NCBI RefSeq assembly: GCF_003688405.1
Contig: NZ_REFC01000015.1
Coordinates: forward strand, 1-64,000
DNA length: 64,000 nt
Reading direction: 5' to 3'
From: Ulvibacter antarcticus
GTDB lineage: Bacteria > Bacteroidota > Bacteroidia > Flavobacteriales > Flavobacteriaceae
Positions 58,122-64,000 of this stretch are shown one piece after another (position 1 is the first letter of the stretch; each line of letters begins with the position of its first letter). The position numbers and the translations under genes were made by a program. The notes under the pieces were generated by a model that was given only the letters and a program-made list of their open reading frames with translations, was not told where the DNA came from and ran no database searches.

Positions 58122-58337
58122 TTAGTATCTATAAGTTATGCGAGCCTTAGATAAATCGTAAGGACTCATTTCTAATTTTACTTTATCTCCGGGCAATAAT
58201 TTAATGTAGTGCATCCGCATTTTACCCGAAATATGAGCGGTTACAATATGACCATTCTCCAATTCTACACGAAACATAGCATTAGATAATGCTTCTACTA
58301 TGCTTCCATCTTGTTCAATTGCTGATTGTTTTGCCAT
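58122..58337 (-). CDS. infA: Translation initiation factor IF-1
   Basis: 71 residues, a single OB fold: [65 protein letters not shown]. Binds the 30S A site. Starts two bases before the secY stop end in the same direction, in the Bacteroidota secY-infA-rpmJ order. Confidence 0.98.
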   Translation of the reverse strand: MAKQSAIEQDGSIVEALSNAMFRVELENGHIVTAHISGKMRMHYIKLLPGDKVKLEMSPYDLSKARITYRY

Positions 58338-58339
58338 AA

Positions 58340-59683
58340 TTATGCTACTGCTTTTCTGTTTTTACCGGACTTCATAAGACCATCATAATGGCGGTTCAAT
58401 AAATATGAATTCACTTGTTGCATTGTATCGATAGCAACACCCACCATAATTAATAGTGAAGTTCCACCGTAGAACAATGCCCAACCTTGTTGTATCCCCA
58501 TTAATTTCACTACAAAAGCAGGGAAAATAGCTATTAAAGCAAGGAACACTGAACCAGGCAATGTTATCTGAGACATAATTCTATCTAAATACTCTGCGGT
58601 ATCTGTTCCAGGCTTAATACCCGGAATAAACCCACCACTACGTTTCAGGTCATCAGCCATTTTATTGGTTGGTACTGTAATCGCAGTATAGAAGTATGTA
58701 AAGACAATAATTAATAGTGCAAATACTACATTATACCAAAGTCCGAAAATATCGCTAAAGGTAGCTTGCATGGCTTGCGCCATATCACTGCTTGAAAGAC
58801 TTGCTACTGCAGATGGAACGAACATAATTGCCTGTGCAAAGATAATTGGCATTACCCCTGAAGCATTAAGCTTTAAAGGAATGAATTGTCTCGCACCAAA
58901 TATGTTTTTCTCGTACTCACCACTAGCTGTTCTTCTTGCATATTGTACAGGTATCTTTCGCATCGCCATTACTAACATAATCGATAGCAAGATGATAACA
59001 AACCAGATGACCAATTCAATAAGAATCATAATTAAACCTCCATTAGATTCAAATACTCTAGAAGCAAATTCCTGAGCAAATGATTGTGGAAGATTAGCAA
59101 TAATACCCACCATTATTAAGATAGAGATACCATTTCCAATACCCTTATCTGTAATCTTTTCACCTAACCACATTGCGAACACACAACCAGTTACCAAAAT
59201 GATAACAGATGAAACATAGAACATAGGTCCTTGCCCCATGATAAACGCTTCGGCTGGCACTCCTAATGCAGATAAACCTGCAAGGTAACTTGGTGCTTGT
59301 ACCAAACAAATACCTATTGTTAGCCAACGTGTAATTTGATTGATCTTTTTTCTTCCGCTTTCTCCTTCTTTTTGTAATTTCTGAAGATATGGAACTGCAA
59401 TTTGCATCAACTGTACAACAATCGAAGCAGAAATATATGGCATAATACCTAAAGCAAATACTGAAGCTTTCGAAAAAGCACCACCAGTAAAGGCATCAAG
59501 TAAACCACCAATTCCACCACCTGCAAAATTACCAGAGAATCCTCCAAGTAATGAAGCATCTATACTAGGTAAAGTTACTTGAGCACCAAAACGGTACACT
59601 AGTAATAGTCCCAAGGTAAGGATGATCCGATTTCTCAGTTCCTCTATTTTCCAAACATTTTTTATGGTATCAATAAATTTCAT
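58340..59683 (-). CDS. secY: Preprotein translocase subunit SecY
   Basis: 447 residues from ATG 59683 ([18 protein letters not shown]); an in-frame TTG six bases upstream is not needed. Ten membrane helices. Typical blocks: [15 protein letters not shown], '[26 protein letters not shown]', [26 protein letters not shown] (cytosolic loop with SecA/ribosome contacts) and GFIPGIKPG. The plug region has an unusual Gly-rich stretch ([19 protein letters not shown]). It is the channel; SecDF at 7.2 kb works with it. Confidence 0.98.
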   Translation of the reverse strand: MKFIDTIKNVWKIEELRNRIILTLGLLLVYRFGAQVTLPSIDASLLGGFSGNFAGGGIGGLLDAFTGGAFSKASVFALGIMPYISASIVVQLMQIAVPYLQKLQKEGESGRKKINQITRWLTIGICLVQAPSYLAGLSALGVPAEAFIMGQGPMFYVSSVIILVTGCVFAMWLGEKITDKGIGNGISILIMVGIIANLPQSFAQEFASRVFESNGGLIMILIELVIWFVIILLSIMLVMAMRKIPVQYARRTASGEYEKNIFGARQFIPLKLNASGVMPIIFAQAIMFVPSAVASLSSSDMAQAMQATFSDIFGLWYNVVFALLIIVFTYFYTAITVPTNKMADDLKRSGGFIPGIKPGTDTAEYLDRIMSQITLPGSVFLALIAIFPAFVVKLMGIQQGWALFYGGTSLLIMVGVAIDTMQQVNSYLLNRHYDGLMKSGKNRKAVA

Positions 59684-59696
59684 CCTCAATATTAAA

Positions 59697-60149
59697 TTAC
59701 AATGTTACTACTTCACCACCGGCAGCTTCAATAGCTTTTTGTGCCGTGGCAGTAAACTTGTGTGCAGATACTTTTAATTTTGCTTTAAGCTCTCCTCTTC
59801 CTAAAATCTTCACCATCTCATGCTTACGAGCAAGACCTAAACTAAGTATAGTTTCAAAGTCAATTGCATCTTTTATTTTCTTTTCGTCAACCAATTGTTG
59901 AAGTGTATCAAGATTGATCCCTTGATATTCCTTACGATTGATATTAGTAAAACCAAACTTAGGTACACGACGTTGTAACGGCATTTGCCCTCCTTCGAAA
60001 CCTAGCTTCTTAGAATATCCCGAACGTGATTTCGCTCCTTTGTGTCCACGAGTGGCAGTACCACCTTTTCCTGAACCTTGGCCACGACCAATTCGTTTTC
60101 CTTGGTTTTTAACCGAACCTTTTGCAGGTTTTAAGTTACTTAAATCCAT
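59697..60149 (-). CDS. rplO: 50S ribosomal protein L15
   Basis: 150 residues. MDLSNLKPAKGSVKNQGKRI, the Gly-rich GRGQGSGKGGTATRGHKGAK segment, GFEGGQMPLQRRVPKFGF and a C-terminal HKFTATAQKAIEAAGGEV. Lies 10 bases after rpmD and 13 before secY. Confidence 0.98.
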   Translation of the reverse strand: MDLSNLKPAKGSVKNQGKRIGRGQGSGKGGTATRGHKGAKSRSGYSKKLGFEGGQMPLQRRVPKFGFTNINRKEYQGINLDTLQQLVDEKKIKDAIDFETILSLGLARKHEMVKILGRGELKAKLKVSAHKFTATAQKAIEAAGGEVVTL

Positions 60150-60159
60150 TGCGCTTATC

Positions 60160-60339
60160 TTAAACGGTTTCCGTAGAAACCAAATGTTTAACTTTATTTA
60201 CCATGCCAAGGATACTTCCTGTGTCCTCATGCTCTACCACCTGACCGATCTTACGAAGACCCAAAGCTTCAAGTGTTCTCTTCTGAGTTTTAGTGCGGTT
60301 TATAGCACTCTTAACTTTAGTTACTCTAATTTTTGCCAT
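60160..60339 (-). CDS. rpmD: 50S ribosomal protein L30
   Basis: A 59-residue gene in the rpsE-rplO gap: ATG 60339, stop at 60160-60162. MAKIRVTKVKSAINRTKTQK, then TLEALGLRKIGQVVEHEDT, and GMVNKVKHLVSTETV are the L30 pattern (GLRKIG). Four bases from the rpsE end. Confidence 0.96.
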   Translation of the reverse strand: MAKIRVTKVKSAINRTKTQKRTLEALGLRKIGQVVEHEDTGSILGMVNKVKHLVSTETV

Positions 60340-60343
60340 CTTC

Positions 60344-60868
60344 TTATCCTTTAAAAAGTTTCTCTAAAGAAATACCTCTCTGTTTCGCAACAGTTTGTGC
60401 ACTTCTTAATTGTAACAAAGCATCGAAAGTTGCTTTTACCACATTATGTGGATTTGAAGATCCTTGCGACTTAGATAATACATCATGTACACCAACTGCC
60501 TCCAATACTGCACGAACTGCTCCACCGGCTATAACTCCAGTTCCAGGTGCTGCAGGCAAAAGATTTACTCTTGCACCTCCATATTTACCTTTTTGCTCAT
60601 GTGGTAAGGACGCTTTAATAAGTGGAATACGTACCAGGTTTTTCTTTGCATCTTCAATCGCTTTCGCTATTGCGCTTGCAACATCTTTAGACTTTCCTAG
60701 TCCATGACCTACTACACCGTTTTCGTCTCCTACAACTACAATAGCTGAAAATCCGAAGGCTCTACCCCCTTTTGTTACTTTTGTAACACGTTGTACACCT
60801 ACTAAACGATCTTTAAGTTCTAGACCTCCAGGTTTTACTAATTCTATGTTCTTATAATCTTGATACAT
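60344..60868 (-). CDS. rpsE: 30S ribosomal protein S5
   Basis: 174 residues. N-terminal double-stranded-RNA-binding-like domain with [39 protein letters not shown]-terminal '[23 protein letters not shown]' pattern and [20 protein letters not shown]. Part of the translational fidelity centre. Confidence 0.98.
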   Translation of the reverse strand: MYQDYKNIELVKPGGLELKDRLVGVQRVTKVTKGGRAFGFSAIVVVGDENGVVGHGLGKSKDVASAIAKAIEDAKKNLVRIPLIKASLPHEQKGKYGGARVNLLPAAPGTGVIAGGAVRAVLEAVGVHDVLSKSQGSSNPHNVVKATFDALLQLRSAQTVAKQRGISLEKLFKG

Positions 60869-60873
60869 ACTAC

Positions 60874-61230
60874 TTAGAATTTAAGGCCACCTTCACGTGC
60901 ACCTTCAGCTAATGATTTTACTCTTCCGTGATATAGGTAACCTCCTCTGTCGAAAGACACAGCTTCAACACCTGCCTTTACTGCTTTTTCAGCGATTGAT
61001 TTCCCTACTAATTTTGCCGCATCAACTTTATTAAGTTTTGAAGCGTCAATGTCCTTGTCTCTTGAAGATGCAGCGGTAATTGTTTTTCCACTTACATCAT
61101 CAATAAGTTGTGCATAAATCTCTTTATTGCTTCGGAAGACTGCCAAACGCGGACGTTGTTCAGTTCCCGAAATTGTCTTACGTATTCTAAAACGCAAGCG
61201 CTCTCTTCTATCAGTTTTTGATAATGCCAT
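60874..61230 (-). CDS. rplR: 50S ribosomal protein L18
   Basis: 118 residues. [62 protein letters not shown] compressed at its end. Binds 5S rRNA. A TTCCGAAG motif (61130-61137) falls on the F-R-S codons. Confidence 0.98.
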   Translation of the reverse strand: MALSKTDRRERLRFRIRKTISGTEQRPRLAVFRSNKEIYAQLIDDVSGKTITAASSRDKDIDASKLNKVDAAKLVGKSIAEKAVKAGVEAVSFDRGGYLYHGRVKSLAEGAREGGLKF

Positions 61231-61241
61231 AACTTTATATC

Positions 61242-61784
61242 TTATGCAGATTTACCTGCTTTTCTTCTAATTTGTTCACCTACAAACTTCACACCTTTTC
61301 CTTTGTATGGTTCTGGTCTACGGAATCCTCGGATTTTCGCAGCCACCTGACCTACAAGTTGCTTGTCGTGTGATGATAATTTTATAATTGGATTCTTTCC
61401 TTTTTCTGAAACTGTTTCCACTTTTACTTCAGGAGCAATATCCAATACAATGTTATGAGAGAATCCTAAAGCAAGGTCCAATTTTTGACCTTGATTGCTG
61501 GCACGATAACCAACACCTACCAATTCAAGTTGTTTAGACCATCCATTAGATACACCTTCAATCATATTATGAACCAGTGATCTGTACAATCCGTGTTTTG
61601 CTCTGTGATCTTTAAAATCTGAAGAGCGCTCAACTACTACTTGATTATCCTCAACTTTTACCGTAACGTCAGAAAATTCTTGTGTTAATTCACCTAATTT
61701 TCCCTTAACTGTAATTACGCTGTCTTTTACATCAACTGTAACTCCTGCTGGAACTGCTACCGGGTTTTTACCTATTCTTGACAT
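61242..61784 (-). CDS. rplF: 50S ribosomal protein L6
   Basis: 180 residues, two L6 domains. [20 protein letters not shown], '[26 protein letters not shown]' pattern, and C-terminal [19 protein letters not shown]. Near the factor-binding stalk base. Confidence 0.98.
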   Translation of the reverse strand: MSRIGKNPVAVPAGVTVDVKDSVITVKGKLGELTQEFSDVTVKVEDNQVVVERSSDFKDHRAKHGLYRSLVHNMIEGVSNGWSKQLELVGVGYRASNQGQKLDLALGFSHNIVLDIAPEVKVETVSEKGKNPIIKLSSHDKQLVGQVAAKIRGFRRPEPYKGKGVKFVGEQIRRKAGKSA

Positions 61785-61796
61785 CTTTGTCTATTT

Positions 61797-62198
61797 TTAG
61801 TATACGTAACACAATACTTCACCACCTACTTTTTGCTCTCTGGCTTGCTTACCTGTCATTACTCCGTGAGAAGTAGAAACAATAGCAATTCCCAAACCGT
61901 TCAAGATGCGAGGAAGTTCAGTTGAACTTGCGTATTTACGTAAACCTGGTTTACTAATTCTTTGAATTTTCTTGATTACAGGATCTTTTGTTAGCTTATC
62001 ATACTTTAAAGCGATCTTGATAGTTCCTTGATGGCCCTTATCGTCTTCAAATTTGTAACTCAAAACATAACCCTGATCAAAAAGGATCTTTGTAATCTCC
62101 TTTTTTAGGTTTGAAGCCGGGATCTCGACAACGCGATGTCCAGCCTTCACTGCATTTCTAACTCTCGTTAGATAATCCGAAATTGGATCTGTATTCAT
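61797..62198 (-). CDS. rpsH: 30S ribosomal protein S8
   Basis: 133 residues from ATG 62198 (MNTDPISDYLTRVRNAVKAG); a longer in-frame start at 62255 adds 19 non-homologous residues and is rejected. C-terminal STSHGVMTGKQAREQKVGGE is typical. S8 is the spc operon autoregulator in E. coli; the 97-base gap before it here could hold such control, unproven. Confidence 0.97.
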   Translation of the reverse strand: MNTDPISDYLTRVRNAVKAGHRVVEIPASNLKKEITKILFDQGYVLSYKFEDDKGHQGTIKIALKYDKLTKDPVIKKIQRISKPGLRKYASSTELPRILNGLGIAIVSTSHGVMTGKQAREQKVGGEVLCYVY

Positions 62199-62295
62199 AT
62201 ATATTAATTTGCGGATGTGGTTTTCGTCCCGATACCTATCGGGCCAAACCTTCAACCAATTTATAATTCTTTGTTACCTAGAGTGTTTTAACAAC

Positions 62296-62565
62296 TTACC
62301 AAGAAGCTTTTCTAACACCTGGGATCAAACCTTGATTTGCCATCTCACGGAAAGTAACACGTGAAATTCCAAAAGTTCTCATATATCCTTTAGGTCTTCC
62401 TGTTAATTTACATCTATTGTGTAAACGAACCGGTGAAGCATTTTTTGGTAGTTTTTGTAGTGCTTCATAATCGCCTGCCTCTTTCAAAGCTTTACGTCTT
62501 TCAGCATACTTAGCTACCGTTTTTTGTCTCTTAACCTCACGGGCTTTCATTGATTCTTTAGCCAT
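62296..62565 (-). CDS. rpsN: 30S ribosomal protein S14
   Basis: 89 residues, the zinc-free (C-) form: the family's CxxC motifs are absent; [20 protein letters not shown], '[30 protein letters not shown]' pattern and [11 protein letters not shown] end. Starts one base from the rplE stop. Confidence 0.97.
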   Translation of the reverse strand: MAKESMKAREVKRQKTVAKYAERRKALKEAGDYEALQKLPKNASPVRLHNRCKLTGRPKGYMRTFGISRVTFREMANQGLIPGVRKASW

Positions 62566-62566
62566 C

Positions 62567-63118
62567 TTAGTTCTTTTTAAAAGGTAATCCTAGTTCAGTT
62601 AATAATGATTTCGCTTCTTTATCGGTTGCAGCGGACGTCACAAAAGTAATATTCATACCTTCGATTTTCTTTACCTTGTCGATATCGATCTCAGGGAAAA
62701 TTATCTGCTCAGTAACACCTAAAGAGTAATTTCCTCTTCCGTCAAAACCTGTCGCTTTTATCCCATTAAAATCACGTACCCTTGGTAAGGCAGATGTAAC
62801 AAGTCTGTCTAAAAACTCGTACATACGCTCTCCTCTAAGTGTAACTTTCGTTCCAATTGGCATTCCTTTACGTAGCTTGAAGGTAGCAACATCCTTTTTC
62901 GAGATTGTTGCAATTGCTTTTTGCCCAGTAAGATTTGTCAATTCGTCTACAGAATAGTCGATTAATTTCTTATCTGCTACTGCAGCTCCAACTCCACGAG
63001 AGATCACTATACGTTCTAACTTCGGAACCTGCATTACATTTTTGTAACCAAATTCATCTGTAAGAGCATTAATTACTCTACTCTTATATTCCTCTTTAAG
63101 TCTTGGTGAATATCCCAT
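62567..63118 (-). CDS. rplE: 50S ribosomal protein L5
   Basis: 183 residues. [35 protein letters not shown], '[30 protein letters not shown]' pattern ([15 protein letters not shown]). Binds 5S rRNA and P-site tRNA. A CTTCGGAA motif at 63020-63027 falls on P-K codons. Confidence 0.98.
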   Translation of the reverse strand: MGYSPRLKEEYKSRVINALTDEFGYKNVMQVPKLERIVISRGVGAAVADKKLIDYSVDELTNLTGQKAIATISKKDVATFKLRKGMPIGTKVTLRGERMYEFLDRLVTSALPRVRDFNGIKATGFDGRGNYSLGVTEQIIFPEIDIDKVKKIEGMNITFVTSAATDKEAKSLLTELGLPFKKN

Positions 63119-63120
63119 AA

Positions 63121-63435
63121 CTATATTACTTGATTCGATTGTTTGGAAACTCTTACTTTTTTTCCATCTTCCATTTTATACCCTACTCGTGTAGCCTTAC
63201 CAGATTTTGGATCGATAAGCGATAGGTTTGAAATATGTATTGGAGCTTCTTTTTTTGCAATTCCTCCTTGCGGATTGCTTGCACTTGGCTTCTCATGTTT
63301 TGAAACCATGTTCACTCCTTCTACAATTGCTTTGTTTTTTTCAAGGATCACCTTCATCACTTTACCTTCAGAACCTTTGTGTTCTCCGGCAGTAACTACT
63401 ACTGTATCTCCTGATTTTATTTTAAGCTTTGCCAT
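63121..63435 (-). CDS. rplX: 50S ribosomal protein L24
   Basis: 104 residues from ATG 63435 ([20 protein letters not shown]); an ATG at 63447 would add MKTK. KOW motif [13 protein letters not shown], then [14 protein letters not shown] and [11 protein letters not shown]. An early assembly protein near the exit tunnel. Confidence 0.97.
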   Translation of the reverse strand: MAKLKIKSGDTVVVTAGEHKGSEGKVMKVILEKNKAIVEGVNMVSKHEKPSASNPQGGIAKKEAPIHISNLSLIDPKSGKATRVGYKMEDGKKVRVSKQSNQVI

Positions 63436-63448
63436 TTTAGTTTTCATA

Positions 63449-63817
63449 TTAAAGCACCTCAGGCGCCAATGATACTATTTTCATAAATTGTTTGTCACGA
63501 AGCTCTCTGGCTACCGGTCCAAATACACGCGTTCCTCTCATCTCCCCTTGGGCAGTTAAAAGTACACAAGCGTTATCGTCGAAACGGATGTAAGAACCAT
63601 CTGGTCTTCTTACTTCCTTTCTCGTACGCACTACAACAGCAGTAGAAACTGTACCCTTCTTTACCGTTCCATTAGGAGTAGCATCCTTTACAGAAACTAC
63701 AATTTTGTCGCCAATAGAAGCATATCTTCTCTTGGTTCCACCCAATACACGAATAGTAAGTACTTCTTTCGCTCCGGTGTTATCTGCAACTTTTAGTCTT
63801 GATTCTTGTTGTATCAT
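63449..63817 (-). CDS. rplN: 50S ribosomal protein L14
   Basis: 122 residues, normal length. [60 protein letters not shown], '[15 protein letters not shown]'. Two bases after rpsQ. Confidence 0.98.
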   Translation of the reverse strand: MIQQESRLKVADNTGAKEVLTIRVLGGTKRRYASIGDKIVVSVKDATPNGTVKKGTVSTAVVVRTRKEVRRPDGSYIRFDDNACVLLTAQGEMRGTRVFGPVARELRDKQFMKIVSLAPEVL

Positions 63818-63819
63818 GA

Positions 63820-64000
63820 TTACTTCGCTCTTTCAATTATTTCTACTAACCTCCAACTTTTGGTTTTACTTAAAGGTCGTGTTTCCATGATCTTTACTGT
63901 ATCACCTTCGTTACAGTCATTTTTCTCGTCGTGTGCAACGTATTTTTTCGTTTTCAAAACGAACTTTCCGTACATCGGGTGCTTTACTTTTTTTACTTCG
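63820..64000 (-). CDS. rpsQ: 30S ribosomal protein S17 (5' part off the window)
   Basis: The last about 59 codons are present: [58 protein letters not shown], then TAA at 63820-63822. This is the S17 OB-fold end. The start lies beyond the right edge, continuing the standard spc order toward rpmC. Confidence 0.95.
   Translation of the reverse strand, partial: EVKKVKHPMYGKFVLKTKKYVAHDEKNDCNEGDTVKIMETRPLSKTKSWRLVEIIERAK

Noticed and set aside
61797-62255. Longer form of rpsH
   Set aside because: The first 19 residues have no S8 homology; MNTDPISDYL is the usual start.

Overview
The window is chromosomal DNA from a member of the Bacteroidota, almost certainly the family Flavobacteriaceae. Evidence: low G+C; no usual E. 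coli-type promoters, but repeated copies of the Bacteroidota -7 element TAnnTTTG (often TATCTTTG or TATATTTG) ahead of genes; Type IX secretion substrates; a fused secDF; FecI/FecR/TonB-receptor signalling; CtlX and DUF2911, DUF6588 and DUF3124 families; and the spc/alpha ribosomal cluster followed by carA, eno and gltA. I cannot name the genus from sequence alone. No rRNA, tRNA, prophage, transposase or CRISPR array was found.

Layout. 1-2.6 kb: 5' part of a giant secreted modular adhesin-like protein. 2.7-6.6 kb: folE-cysS-yidD-lgt-DUF192 operon, followed by an unusual 209-bp tandem repeat that contains a copy of that operon's last codons. 7.2-17.2 kb (minus strand): secDF, a SecD-P1-like secreted protein, mdh, a TPR lipoprotein, two DUF6588 paralogues and gyrB. 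17.5-31.9 kb: mixed metabolic and envelope genes (two DUF2911 paralogues, queE, a HerA-like ATPase, a membrane LytTR regulator, a T9SS beta-propeller, a methyltransferase/VOC/AI-2E-type exporter operon, folD, ffh). 31.9-42.6 kb: regulation-rich accessory region with a DEAD-box helicase, a TfoX-N protein, three ECF sigma factors (one ECF42-like with its YCII partner, one beside a DoxX-type protein, one FecI with FecR and a TonB receptor) and a divergent pair of lipoproteins. 42.6-54.6 kb: argS, ctlX, a second guanidine-group hydrolase, gltA, eno, carA. 54.8-64 kb: rplQ back to rpsQ, the conserved ribosomal/secY/rpoA cluster.

The most unexpected signal is not a gene. The 8-mer TTCCGAAG (or its complement CTTCGGAA) occurs about 44 times by eye in 64 kb, against roughly one to three expected from base composition. 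It falls on both strands, in all reading frames including rare Arg codons, and in intergenic DNA, once as an inverted pair forming a hairpin. It looks like a DNA-level signal, such as an uptake-sequence-like or protein-binding repeat, not a protein motif.
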